From: Aquimarina acroporae
GTDB lineage: Bacteria; Bacteroidota; Bacteroidia; Flavobacteriales; Flavobacteriaceae
Length of the DNA: 64,000 nucleotides
Direction: 5' to 3'
Assembly: GCF_023195925.1 (NCBI RefSeq)
Contig: NZ_JALPRE010000009.1
Location: forward strand, 372,001-436,000
Shown here: positions 37,632 through 47,258 of the stretch, piece by piece
How the letters are laid out: every line of letters starts with the position of its first letter
Position numbering within the stretch: the stretch's first letter is position 1
Notes under the pieces: generated by a model
The model's input: the letters and a program-made list of their open reading frames with translations, nothing else
Told to the model about the DNA's origin: nothing
Databases searched by the model: none
Translations under genes and position numbers: made by a program

Positions 37632-39434
37632 ATGAATAATCTGGATTATGGAATTATAGGAAATTGCCAAAGTGCGGCGCTTATATCGAAGTATGGATCA
37701 TTAGATTGGTGTTGTTTGCCAAATTTTGATTCGTATTCTGTTTTTGCCAAAATTCTAGATGAAGAGAAAGGAGGGAGTTTTGAGATTCTGGTAAGTGATG
37801 ATTATAAAGTCTCTCAAAAGTACATCAATAAAACAAATATTTTGGTTACCGAATTTAATAACGGTACAGATGCCTTTGAATTTATTGATTTTATGCCCAG
37901 ATATAAAAATGATGATGGTACCTTTTATGCTCCTTCTGATATTGTTAGATATGTAAAGCTTCTATCTGGGGAACCCAAATTTAGAATAAAGTATGACCCA
38001 AAGTTGGAGTATGCTATGGGAAAAACCGATAATGAGCTGAAAACCGATTTTATTAAGAGTATCACCAATGAAGAGAAATATGATACGCTATACCTATACT
38101 CCGATTTAGATTTAGAGGCGGTATTACATGGTCGTGAAATTACTTTAGAAGATAATGCTTACTTCCTTATTAGCTATCATGAGAAAATACTCAAACAATC
38201 TTTAGAAAGATGTTACCTAAAACTTCAAAGAACTAGAGTATACTGGATGAACTGGAGTGAAAACACTACCTCTTACAAACTATATAATCAAGAAATATTA
38301 CGAAGTGCATTAGTACTTAAGTTATTGAGCTATGAGAAATCGGGTGCGGTATTGGCTGCGGCCACAACTTCTCTTCCCGAAACTATAGGAGAGGTTCGTA
38401 ACTGGGATTATCGTTTTTGTTGGATTCGAGATGCGTCAATGGTCATTAAGGTAATATCTGATTTAGGGCATAAACGACTTGCCCAGAGGTTTTTACAGTT
38501 TATTATTGATATAATTCCGGATAAAGATGAAAAAATACAAATCATGTACGGAATTAATGGCGAGCGAAAATTAACCGAAAAAACGCTAGACCACCTAAGT
38601 GGATACAAAGGATCTACGCCAGTACGAATTGGAAATGCAGCATATCATCAAAAGCAAAATGATATTTACGGAATTTTGATGAACGTGATCTACCAGCAGT
38701 TTGTGAAATTTGATTGTGATCTAGATAATAGTGAAAGTTTATGGACAATCTCCAAAAGTATTGTGCATATTGTTAATGTAAATTGGGAAAAACCAGATAA
38801 GGGGATTTGGGAATTTAGAACCGAAGAACGTCACTTTACATTTTCGAAATTACTTTGTTGGGTCGCTGTTGACCGAGCTATCAAGATAGCAGAGTTGATC
38901 AATAAAACGGATAATATTGATAAATGGACTAAGTTAAGAGACAGGATTTACAATGATATTTATGAAAATGCTTGGAACGAAGAGGTACAAGCATATACAC
39001 AATCTTATGGCTCTCCCGATCTCGATGCTTCTACATTATTGATGGAATCTTATGGGTTTATTGAAGCAAATGATCCTCGTTTTATCAATACTGTTAGAGC
39101 TACAGAAAAAGAACTGTGTAATGATGGACTTATGTATCGTTACAAGAACAAAGATGATTTTGGACTGCCTTCATCTTCATTTACAATTTGTAGTTTTTGG
39201 TTCATTAATAGCCTTTACAAAATAGGAGAGCAGGAAAAAGCGAAAAAATTGTTCGATCAATTATTGTCTTATAGTAATCATCTTGGTCTCTTCAGCGAAG
39301 ATATAGATTTCAAAACCAAAAGGTTATTAGGGAATTTTCCTCAGGCGTATTCTCATCTGGCACTTATAGAGACGGCAGTAAATTTTTCAGGAGGAGTAAC
39401 CAAAGAAGAGAAGATAATGGAGACGATTCTATAA
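37632..39434 (+). CDS. GH15-family glucoamylase/trehalase-like enzyme
   Basis: The protein has 600 residues without a signal peptide, so it is cytoplasmic. The N-terminal beta-sandwich (YGIIGNCQSAALISKYGSLDWCCLPNFDS) and the (alpha/alpha)6 barrel motif GEVRNWDYRFCWIRDASM define GH15; later GSTPVRIGNAA and the E-containing SSFTICSFW segment follow. In this setting, next to the trehalose synthase-phosphatase, a trehalase or intracellular glucan hydrolase role is likely (inference). The 88-bp gap to the divergent gene must hold both promoters. Confidence 0.9.
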   Translation: MNNLDYGIIGNCQSAALISKYGSLDWCCLPNFDSYSVFAKILDEEKGGSFEILVSDDYKVSQKYINKTNILVTEFNNGTDAFEFIDFMPRYKNDDGTFYAPSDIVRYVKLLSGEPKFRIKYDPKLEYAMGKTDNELKTDFIKSITNEEKYDTLYLYSDLDLEAVLHGREITLEDNAYFLISYHEKILKQSLERCYLKLQRTRVYWMNWSENTTSYKLYNQEILRSALVLKLLSYEKSGAVLAAATTSLPETIGEVRNWDYRFCWIRDASMVIKVISDLGHKRLAQRFLQFIIDIIPDKDEKIQIMYGINGERKLTEKTLDHLSGYKGSTPVRIGNAAYHQKQNDIYGILMNVIYQQFVKFDCDLDNSESLWTISKSIVHIVNVNWEKPDKGIWEFRTEERHFTFSKLLCWVAVDRAIKIAELINKTDNIDKWTKLRDRIYNDIYENAWNEEVQAYTQSYGSPDLDASTLLMESYGFIEANDPRFINTVRATEKELCNDGLMYRYKNKDDFGLPSSSFTICSFWFINSLYKIGEQEKAKKLFDQLLSYSNHLGLFSEDIDFKTKRLLGNFPQAYSHLALIETAVNFSGGVTKEEKIMETIL

Positions 39435-39457
39435 CCTATGAAATGTAATTTTTATGA

Positions 39458-40255
39458 TTACTCTTCTAATACAATAGTCCCAAAAATATCGGCATTTATC
39501 CATCCTTGGTTTTTGTCTTCGCCAGGTACGAAAACTGATCCCATGAAATTTTCTCTTTCTGGGCTCGAATCATTATCGTTATAGGCTATAGCAAAACCAA
39601 TTTTTTGACCCTTTTGTAAGATTTTGGCATCATTAGCTTTTCCTTCTTCATAGGTGTCATCGTATACTGTAACCACAAACTCCCATACCGAAACATTATC
39701 GTTGGTAGTTCTTTTAGTTACGACATGGCTATTATATAAAATAGGTTCCTTTTTGGCGTCTAGATCAACAACATTGCCATCTAATGCTATGTGATAAGCA
39801 AAAGCATTATTATTAAATTGATGTTCGCCTCCAGAATTGTCAGCATCAATAAAAATTTCAACACAATCATCATCCCACCATTGTGTTAAAGGATCTTTAT
39901 ATTGGTCTAGAAGGATATTATCTTTCACTTCGACCAAAATATACAAAGCTTCTGGTGTCCAAGCAATTTTATATCGTCCAAAGAAATCATCTACAGTAGG
40001 ATACTCACCAATCCAAGCCTGATCCATAGGTAACCATTTTTGCTCCTTCCAAACAGGATCATCCATCTTCCCATCTATTTCAGGAACAATAACAGCTTTG
40101 TTAACCGGTAATATTTGATGATCTTTTTTCTCTTTTTTTGTTACAGTTTGTGCTATAGAAACATTGGCTTCTGTATTTGTTTGAGTAACTTTCTTTTCGT
40201 TTTTACATGCTGTAAAAGCACAAATAACACCTAGTAGAATGGTAAATCGATTCAT
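39458..40255 (-). CDS. CBM9-like carbohydrate-binding lipoprotein
   Basis: The protein has 265 residues. Its lipoprotein signal has lipobox FTAC (Cys17) and a KNEKKVTQTN tether. The single domain shows the DOMON/CBM9-like pattern: EIDGKMDDPVWKEQKWLP, then TPEALYILVEVKDNILLDQ, then WWDDDCVEIFIDADNSGG. CBM9-like domains bind sugar chain ends with aromatic residues. It sits between the GH15 gene and the secreted amylase, so starch or glucan binding is likely. Confidence 0.85.
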   Translation of the reverse strand: MNRFTILLGVICAFTACKNEKKVTQTNTEANVSIAQTVTKKEKKDHQILPVNKAVIVPEIDGKMDDPVWKEQKWLPMDQAWIGEYPTVDDFFGRYKIAWTPEALYILVEVKDNILLDQYKDPLTQWWDDDCVEIFIDADNSGGEHQFNNNAFAYHIALDGNVVDLDAKKEPILYNSHVVTKRTTNDNVSVWEFVVTVYDDTYEEGKANDAKILQKGQKIGFAIAYNDNDSSPERENFMGSVFVPGEDKNQGWINADIFGTIVLEE

Positions 40256-40365
40256 ATTGAATTCCTGATAATAATATAAAATTAGTAAGCGATCATTACA
40301 TATATAAGTAACAATCGCTTACTAGTATAACAAAAAAAATGTTAAAATTTAATAATTCTTATGAA

Positions 40366-42657
40366 TTATTGTTTTACCACTTTTATTGGAGTTGATAATC
40401 TTGCTCCATTTAACTTAATGGTATAGAAATAAATACCACCTTCACCAAGTTTGGCACTTTGTAGAGGTATGTTTTGCTGTCCTGCTAAGGTTTTTTGACT
40501 AAAAATAGTACTTGTTTGACCAAGAATATTGGATACTGTTACTTCCAAAATACCATCAGAACTGGTGTTTACAGATAAGGTAGCGTTATCTTTTATTGGA
40601 TTTGGCCATATACTAATGCCTTTACTTACAAGGGTTGCATTTTCATCATCAAAATCGTTAGCTAGGTTGGCTCTGTTTGCCGGACATTGTGTAGGGCAAT
40701 TGTTGGACCAGGTTCCGGTACTTTTTCCATTACTATTTCCTGTTACCCTAAACCATCCGTCAGTCCCTCTGGTAAGATCCACGGTTTGTTGACCGTTACC
40801 ATTGTTAAATACCACGCCAATATCATTTGTAGATACTCCATTAGGAATAGTAAACGAACTGCTAGACCACGATGTACCGCTAAGATTGCTCATAGATTGT
40901 CCAGGCCAGCCCGAAGTTCCTGATAAAGTCTGATTTGTGGCTCTGTTAAACAGGTATATATTGGTAGTGTTACCCCAACCTCCTGGTCTTAGGAAATTAA
41001 GTGTTACATCATTTGATCCTGAAGATCCACTACAACCATTGGGGCAAGTATCTGACCATGTACCGTTAGTGTACCAACCTGTAGTACTTCTACTTAAATC
41101 ATCTGTTTGGTTGCCGCTTCCGTCATTAAAAATAACTCTAATATTAGCTGCTGAGGTGCCTGCTTGTGGAGTAAGTGTATAAGAGTACCATTGAGTTCCC
41201 GATATATTGCTCATAGATTGTCCGGGCCATCCTGATGTTCCAGGTAGGGTAGCATTGGCAGAAGCGTCAAAGAAATACACATTAATAGAATTACCCCATC
41301 CATTTGGTTTTTGGAAATTGACTGTAAAAGGATCTACGGTATCGTTACCTCCACCGGTATTGTTTCCTCCTTGTGTCCAAACAGCATAATCATTACCCGA
41401 AGTTCTAAGTGTCCATCCGCTTCCATTAGGAGACCAGTTTCCGCTTCCTAATTTCATAGCAATAGTTCCGTTTCTTCCATCTATATAAGCTGCGTATAGA
41501 TCATTTCTAGCTTCAGCTATATTAATAGATGATCCTGAGAATACTCGAACATCTTTTCTAATAGCGATTAAATCTTTTATTGCATCGCGTACCCCTGTTC
41601 CGGCATTAAAAAAATGTGTCCAAAACACCATTGGGTTACCTGGGTGAGTAAGAATATATGCATATCCTTTTCTTAGGTTGGTTTCTCCTCCAGGGAATAC
41701 AAAATTCGATCCGCAACATTGTTGTGCTTCACCTGTATCATGGTTATCTAAAAATGTTACAGATTTTGTAGGGTTAATACCAATCATACCAGATGGGTTT
41801 CCAGCAAAATCTCTTAAATACGATAAGTTGTTGTCTCTTAGCGCGTTTTGTAAACTTACTTTGGTGTTGAAGTCAAAGGCAGAAGAAGAGCCTTGGGTCC
41901 AATTCACAAAATTATTGGTCTGCTCTCTGCTACTTTCTAGTAATTCTCCAACGGCAAAATACGGGCTTGTAGCATCGTTATATTCTTTGTTGTAAATAGG
42001 ATTGTATCCATGAACAAAATCGTATCTCCATCCATCAAACCCTATATCATTCTTTAAAAAGTTCATCCATCTTATAATTTCCTGGCGAACTTCAGGGTTT
42101 TCATGATCTAAATCTCTCGCTGCTGCAAATCCTCCATTAGATCCATCAGCTTTAAGCGCTGTCCCTGGGAAAAAGTCATTATTGACACTAAAATTAACAG
42201 GAAAGTTTACAAAGTTTCTACCCTCATCGTCGGCTGTGATATAAAATGTAGGCCATGCCGGATTGGTGAAGGTTACTGCATCATTAGTACCAACTCGGTG
42301 ATTGATAACGATATCACTTATTACCCTGATGTCGAGTGCATGATATTGGTTAATTAAATTTCTTAATTGTGTTTCAGAACCGTAAGCACTATCAAAGTTA
42401 TAGAGTTCTCTTGGGAGATATCCTTGTGGAGCAGCAGAATTACTTGGAGGCGGCATCCAAATTAAGTCTATACCAGCATCTTTAATGGCGTTTCTGTTTT
42501 GGGTTACAACGTTATACCAAGTTTGGCCAGCAGGTTGGTTTTGTACATTCCAGTCAAAAGCCTGGAACATAACATCTTCATCTTGTGCTTGAATTCCGAT
42601 AAAAGGAATTAACAAAAGCAGCATTACTAAAATTGATGTAAAAAAATTTCGTTTCAT
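40366..42657 (-). CDS. Secreted GH13 alpha-amylase with two starch-binding modules and T9SS sorting domain
   Basis: The protein has 763 residues with a signal peptide (1-24). The GH13 barrel has catalytic Asp213 (GWRYDFVH), Glu238 (AVGELLES) and Asp307 (LDNHDTG). Two tandem starch-binding modules (CBM25/26-like, about 445-545 and 550-655) share the phrase GTSGWPGQSMSN. The C-terminal about 80 residues (ISIWPNPIKDNATLSV to TPIKVVKQ) form a type A T9SS sorting domain, so the enzyme leaves through type IX secretion. It degrades external starch; no SusCD pair is adjacent. Confidence 0.95.
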   Translation of the reverse strand: MKRNFFTSILVMLLLLIPFIGIQAQDEDVMFQAFDWNVQNQPAGQTWYNVVTQNRNAIKDAGIDLIWMPPPSNSAAPQGYLPRELYNFDSAYGSETQLRNLINQYHALDIRVISDIVINHRVGTNDAVTFTNPAWPTFYITADDEGRNFVNFPVNFSVNNDFFPGTALKADGSNGGFAAARDLDHENPEVRQEIIRWMNFLKNDIGFDGWRYDFVHGYNPIYNKEYNDATSPYFAVGELLESSREQTNNFVNWTQGSSSAFDFNTKVSLQNALRDNNLSYLRDFAGNPSGMIGINPTKSVTFLDNHDTGEAQQCCGSNFVFPGGETNLRKGYAYILTHPGNPMVFWTHFFNAGTGVRDAIKDLIAIRKDVRVFSGSSINIAEARNDLYAAYIDGRNGTIAMKLGSGNWSPNGSGWTLRTSGNDYAVWTQGGNNTGGGNDTVDPFTVNFQKPNGWGNSINVYFFDASANATLPGTSGWPGQSMSNISGTQWYSYTLTPQAGTSAANIRVIFNDGSGNQTDDLSRSTTGWYTNGTWSDTCPNGCSGSSGSNDVTLNFLRPGGWGNTTNIYLFNRATNQTLSGTSGWPGQSMSNLSGTSWSSSSFTIPNGVSTNDIGVVFNNGNGQQTVDLTRGTDGWFRVTGNSNGKSTGTWSNNCPTQCPANRANLANDFDDENATLVSKGISIWPNPIKDNATLSVNTSSDGILEVTVSNILGQTSTIFSQKTLAGQQNIPLQSAKLGEGGIYFYTIKLNGARLSTPIKVVKQ

Positions 42658-43293
42658 TGCATGATTTTTTGAGTTTGGTTACAAGTAAAATATACGAACG
42701 TGTCTCGTGTTTAAGTAATTAATGATAAGCTGTCATTAATGTAGTTCTAATGTGATCTAAAGGAGTGGTTGTATTGAAATAAGTCTCTGGAGAATTAAAG
42801 TAATAAAGTGTCAATATTTATTCATATAAAGCTCTAAACTACGGTGCTATTTCTTTGTTAGGTTAGGAAGTGTAGAAATAAGATGGTAGTATACAGATAC
42901 TTAAAATATCCTTACAATAGTTTTTAGAATTTAAATTGGTTTCGAATTAATCAATAAAAGATAACTGTGTTCGATGATTAATGAGTAGCGCAAATAAATT
43001 TAAAATTTTCGCTTTGAAGTAAATGAAATTCATAATTAATAAATTTTTGTTTGTAAAAGTGTTTCTTGTGTTAAATTTTATCTAAGTTATTGCGAATTAT
43101 TTAATTTTTTGGGTAACCAAGTCTACTACAACGTTTTCGTGTTGATAAATTATTGATTTTTAGGCTAGATACTGGTTAGTTAGTGTATGTTTTTAGAAAA
43201 TTGATCTAAATAGTAATGTTTTGGTAATATTTAGGTTGTAAAGGTCTCTTTTGAGCTGTTTAATTTTATGAGACTAACTTAAAATATTACATA
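42658..43293. other. Divergent intergenic region, 636 bp, no gene seen
   Basis: The region is AT-rich with frequent stops on both strands and lies between the divergent amylase and PLA2-like genes. No tRNA, hairpin terminator or clear ORF is seen. Its only notable piece is the 25-bp element at 43124-43148 shared with 24436-24460. Confidence 0.5.
43124..43148 (-). repeat. 25-bp dispersed element, copy B (inverted)
   Basis: Read on the minus strand it begins TTATCAACACGAAAACGTT and ends TAGTA, matching copy A at 24 of 25 positions. It lies about 145 bp upstream of the PLA2-like gene. Confidence 0.55.
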
Positions 43294-44088
43294 ATGAAAA
43301 ATCGATTTAGATTATTAAGCATTGCTTTATTGAGTCTGTTTTTAACTGTTGCTTGTGATCAGTCTGAAGAAGAACAAACAGCGGATTCTGTGGGACTTGA
43401 AATTCAGGAAACAGATGCTATAAAAGGAACCAAACAAATTAATGGCCATGATATACAGTACAATGTCGTGTCAAAAAACGATGTAGTGTATACGGCAAAA
43501 ATTAGTATTGATAAACACGTATTATTTGCGACTGTTGACTATGGTACAGAAAGTATTGATCTAGATAGCAATGGGGCGATTTTGACTATTGGTCATAAAG
43601 AAGCCTTCTTAGATTTGGGAAAGGAGTTATCGGCGTTTCTTTTCAAAGATGGATCTACGAATGACTTTACCATGGTAGAGTTTACTTTATTGAGATTATT
43701 AGAATATTGGGCTAAGTCACCTAATTATTACAAATATCAAAAAATAAGTATAAAAGGGAATATAATGAATGGTATTAAAGGTTCGAATGAAGGTGTAACT
43801 TGTATAAGAAAAAACACCTATGTAACTGCAGTATATGACAATGCTGGTGGGAGAGAATTCAGAGATCGAAAGTTGGTGAATGGAGACCGTTGTCTCGGGC
43901 GTTGTGGTTCTGGGTGTCCGGGTATATTTACTTTGGCAAGTGCATGGACCAAAGATTGTTTGGATCACGATCAATGTGGTAGAGTATTAGGAGGTAGTAC
44001 CAATCCTTTTGATAGTAATTGCGGTGATGAATATGCTCAGGCGGCAGATGATTACCTTTTTGGAGTAATACGAGGTTGTAGAGGGTAA
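43294..44088 (+). CDS. Lipoprotein with phospholipase A2-like Cys-rich domain
   Basis: The protein has 264 residues. Its lipobox is TVAC (Cys21), with an acidic tether. Residues 40-170 form an unrecognised domain. The last 80 residues contain CLGRCGSGCPG (like the Ca-binding loop of PLA2), then DCLDHDQCGR (like the catalytic CCxxHDxC, with the His-Asp pair), then a later CGDEYAQAADDYLFG helix. The cysteine spacing suggests disulphides. I infer a secreted phospholipase or toxin-like fold, but the fit rests on short motifs only. Confidence 0.6.
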   Translation: MKNRFRLLSIALLSLFLTVACDQSEEEQTADSVGLEIQETDAIKGTKQINGHDIQYNVVSKNDVVYTAKISIDKHVLFATVDYGTESIDLDSNGAILTIGHKEAFLDLGKELSAFLFKDGSTNDFTMVEFTLLRLLEYWAKSPNYYKYQKISIKGNIMNGIKGSNEGVTCIRKNTYVTAVYDNAGGREFRDRKLVNGDRCLGRCGSGCPGIFTLASAWTKDCLDHDQCGRVLGGSTNPFDSNCGDEYAQAADDYLFGVIRGCRG

Positions 44089-44104
44089 ACAATATTGTAT
44101 AAAA

Positions 44105-44138
44105 AAACCGCCTTTTACCCAATATAAAAAGGCGGTTT
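44105..44138. terminator. Bidirectional terminator between convergent genes
   Basis: A 12-bp perfect stem (44105-44116 with 44127-44138; core AAACCGCC) with a 10-nt loop has A-rich and T-rich flanks. It can end both the PLA2-like gene and the beta-oxidation operon. Confidence 0.85.
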
Positions 44139-44196
44139 CTTAAATCAAAATTAAACAACTCCCTAGTTTAACGCCGTAGGGTGGGCTATACCTCAA

Positions 44197-46014
44197 TTAA
44201 CCTAAAAAGTATCCGTTTTCTTCAGAAACTTTATTAGCAATTTTTGTTCTTAGCTCAACAACGTTAGGTTGATTTGCATATTTAGTAAAACGCTTAAGAC
44301 CCATTAACATCATTCTTTGCTCATCACCTTCAGCAAAAGAAACGATTGCTTCTTTTCCTTTTTTGATAATGATGTCTACTGCATTGTATAAGTACAACTG
44401 GCTCATCGCGATCTGAGTCTCCTGAGATTCTTCACCAAAACGCTTAGCGTTTTTCTCTGTACGAAGAATTGCAGATTCAGCCATATAGATTTCAATTAAG
44501 ATATCTGCAGCAGCCATTAATAATTGTTGGTGCTCTTCTAATTTTGGTCCGAATTTTTGAACCGCAGATCCTGCTACCATCAAGAATACTTTCTTTAATT
44601 TGGCAATAATTTCTTTTTCTTCTGAGAATAAAACCGAATAATCTGGAGTATCAAATGAAGGAATACCAGTTAGTTCATCAGCAACTTTCATTGCAGGCCC
44701 TAGAAGATCTACATGACCTTTCATTGCCTTTTTAACTAACATTCCTACCGCCAACATTCTGTTAATCTCATTGGTACCTTCATAGATACGAGAAATACGA
44801 GCATCTCTCCAAGCAGATTCCATAGGCGTGTCAGCAGAGAATCCCATACCTCCGAAGATCTGGATACCTTCGTCTGTACAATTTTGTACATCTTCAGAAA
44901 CAGCTACTTTAAGAATAGAACACTCAATAGCATATTCTTCTACACCTTTAAGTTCTGCTTCCTGGTGGGTGTTACCTTCGGCTTGACGAATTGCAATTCT
45001 ATCTTCGATATTTTTTGCAGCTCTATAACTCGCAGATTCATCGGCATAGGTATTGGTTGCCATTTCTGCAAGTTTAGATTTTATAGCTCCAAAATTAACG
45101 ATTGGAGTTTTAAACTGAATACGCTCATTAGCATATTTTGTTGCTTCGTTAATTACTCTACGTTGCGCATCAAGACAAGCTGCAGCTAATTTGATACGAC
45201 CAACATTTAAAGCATTCATTGCGATTTTAAAACCATTACCTCTTTCAGATAACATGTTCTCTACCGGTACTTTTGTTTCGTTAAAGAATACCTGACGAGT
45301 AGAAGAGGAGTGAATACCTAATTTTTTCTCTTCATCACCTAGTGAGATTCCATTAGGATTTGCTGGATCATATTCTACGATAAAACCTGTAATGTTTTTG
45401 TCATCTTCAATACGAGCAAAAACGATCATTAAGTTACAAAACCCTGCGTTTGAGATCCACATTTTTTGACCAGAGATCGAATAATGTTTTCCATCTTCAG
45501 AAAGAACAGCTTTGGTTTTTCCTGAGTTGGCATCAGATCCTGCACCTGGCTCAGTTAAACAGTATGCTCCCATCCACTCACCAGTAGCTAGTTTAGAAAC
45601 ATACTTTTTCTTTTGCTCTTCATTTCCGTATAAAGAAATGGGCATAGTACCAATACCAGTGTGTGCTCCAAAAGCCGTACTGAATGATCCTGTTGCTCCA
45701 GAAATATAATCACATACTAGCATTGTAGAAACAAATCCCATTCCTAATCCGTCATAATCCTCAGGAACAGCTACTCCTAAAAGACCAAGCTCACCAGCTT
45801 TTTTCATACACTGCTCAGTGTAATCATAGTCTTTAGATTCAAATCTTTCCCAATGTGCCCATAATTCACGGTCTACAAATTCTCTTGCGCTATCACGCAT
45901 CATTCTTTGCTCTTCAGAAAAATCTTCTGGAGTAAATACATCTTCACATTTCGTTTCCTTTACAAGGAATTGCCCTCCTCGTAGAATATCTTTATTTACA
46001 GTTTCTGTACTCAT
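44197..46014 (-). CDS. Acyl-CoA dehydrogenase
   Basis: The protein has 605 residues, longer than the usual 380 because of a C-terminal extension (about 430-605) of the kind seen in VLCAD-like bacterial enzymes. FAD-binding motifs AYCLTEPGAGSD and MWISNAGFCNLMIVF are present, and IFGGMGFSADTPMESAWRDARISRIYEGTNEIN near 385-420 is the family signature. It catalyses the first FAD-dependent oxidation of fatty acyl-CoA. It is last in the marR-fadB-thiolase operon (36 bp after the thiolase). Confidence 0.95.
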   Translation of the reverse strand: MSTETVNKDILRGGQFLVKETKCEDVFTPEDFSEEQRMMRDSAREFVDRELWAHWERFESKDYDYTEQCMKKAGELGLLGVAVPEDYDGLGMGFVSTMLVCDYISGATGSFSTAFGAHTGIGTMPISLYGNEEQKKKYVSKLATGEWMGAYCLTEPGAGSDANSGKTKAVLSEDGKHYSISGQKMWISNAGFCNLMIVFARIEDDKNITGFIVEYDPANPNGISLGDEEKKLGIHSSSTRQVFFNETKVPVENMLSERGNGFKIAMNALNVGRIKLAAACLDAQRRVINEATKYANERIQFKTPIVNFGAIKSKLAEMATNTYADESASYRAAKNIEDRIAIRQAEGNTHQEAELKGVEEYAIECSILKVAVSEDVQNCTDEGIQIFGGMGFSADTPMESAWRDARISRIYEGTNEINRMLAVGMLVKKAMKGHVDLLGPAMKVADELTGIPSFDTPDYSVLFSEEKEIIAKLKKVFLMVAGSAVQKFGPKLEEHQQLLMAAADILIEIYMAESAILRTEKNAKRFGEESQETQIAMSQLYLYNAVDIIIKKGKEAIVSFAEGDEQRMMLMGLKRFTKYANQPNVVELRTKIANKVSEENGYFLG

Positions 46015-46050
46015 CTTCTTCGTATTATATTTCTTCTTTTACTCTTTATA

Positions 46051-47238
46051 TTAATTCAAAAATTCAAAAATACCGGCAGCTCCTTGTCCTGTTCCTACAC
46101 ACATGGTTACCATACCGTATTTTCCTTTCATTTCACGCTTGCGCATTTCGTCAAATAGTTGAACAGATAGTTTTGCTCCAGTACAACCTAGTGGGTGACC
46201 TAAGGCAATAGCTCCACCATTAACATTAATAATATCAGGGTTTAGTCCTAATTCTCTTATTACAGCAAGGGATTGCGATGCAAATGCTTCATTAAGTTCA
46301 ATAAGTTCTACATCATCTTGATTAAGACCAGCCTGCTTTAATGCTTTAGGGATTGCCTTTACAGGGCCAATACCCATAATTCTTGGTTCTACACCTGCAG
46401 CAGCATAATTTACCATTCGAGCAATTGGCTCAAGGTTTAGTTCCTTCACCATTTCTTCACTCATTACCATTACAAAAGCAGCGCCATCACTCATTTGAGA
46501 AGAGTTTCCTGCAGTAACACTACCTCCAGCAGCAAATACTGGTCTAAGTTTCCCTAGTACTTCTTTGCTAGTACCTGCACGTGGTCCTTCATCTTTATTT
46601 ACTGTATATGATTTAGTAGCTTTTTTACCACTAGCATCAATATAAGTTTGCTCTACATTGATAGGAACGATTTGATCCTGGAAACGGTTTTCTGCTTGAG
46701 CTTTTAGCGCTTTCATATGTGAGTTGTATGCAAACTCATCCTGATCTGCTCTAGAAACTTTATACTGGTCTGCTACAGCTTCTGCGGTATTACCCATTCC
46801 CCAGTAATAACTTGCGTTATCTTTGGCTAGGTCATAGTTTAGATCAGTTTTAAAACCTGTCATTGGTACGGCGCTCATACTTTCCGCACCACCTGCGATA
46901 ATACAGTCTGCCATTCCTGCCTGTATTTTTGCAGTAGCAATACCAATAGTTTCTAGTCCCGAAGAACAGAATCTATTTACTGTTACACCAGGTACATCGA
47001 TAGAGTCTAATCCCATAAGAGAAATTAAACGTGCCATATTTAATCCTTGCGCGCCTTCTGGCATTGCATTTCCTACGATGACATCGTCAATTCTTGCTTT
47101 ATCTAGTTGTGGCAGCTCCTTCATCATGTATTCGATAGTTTCTGCAGCCAACTCATCGGTTCTTTTAAATCTGAACAATCCACGGGGAGCCTTTCCCACA
47201 GCTGTTCGATATGCTTTTACTATATATGCTGTTTTCAT
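46051..47238 (-). CDS. fadA: Acetyl-CoA acyltransferase (thiolase)
   Basis: The protein has 395 residues, normal for the family. The acyl-accepting Cys91 lies in NRFCSSGLE, with GHPLGCTGAK (catalytic His) and CVGTGQGAAGIF (second Cys) near the end. It performs the thiolytic step of beta-oxidation, releasing acetyl-CoA. It is 20 bp downstream of the fadB-like gene in one operon. Confidence 0.95.
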   Translation of the reverse strand: MKTAYIVKAYRTAVGKAPRGLFRFKRTDELAAETIEYMMKELPQLDKARIDDVIVGNAMPEGAQGLNMARLISLMGLDSIDVPGVTVNRFCSSGLETIGIATAKIQAGMADCIIAGGAESMSAVPMTGFKTDLNYDLAKDNASYYWGMGNTAEAVADQYKVSRADQDEFAYNSHMKALKAQAENRFQDQIVPINVEQTYIDASGKKATKSYTVNKDEGPRAGTSKEVLGKLRPVFAAGGSVTAGNSSQMSDGAAFVMVMSEEMVKELNLEPIARMVNYAAAGVEPRIMGIGPVKAIPKALKQAGLNQDDVELIELNEAFASQSLAVIRELGLNPDIINVNGGAIALGHPLGCTGAKLSVQLFDEMRKREMKGKYGMVTMCVGTGQGAAGIFEFLN

Positions 47239-47258
47239 CTTTTTTCTTTTTCTAAATT

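Noticed and set aside
40800-41300. DNA repeat or mobile element in the amylase gene
   Set aside because: The similarity comes from two tandem starch-binding modules inside one protein.
40529-41995. Several open frames on the strand opposite the amylase
   Set aside because: They lie wholly inside a clear GH13 gene with catalytic motifs; they are shadows of its codon use.
44161-44181. Short inverted repeat CCCTA/TAGGG after the beta-oxidation operon
   Set aside because: Only a 5-bp stem, and a much better terminator lies at 44105-44138.
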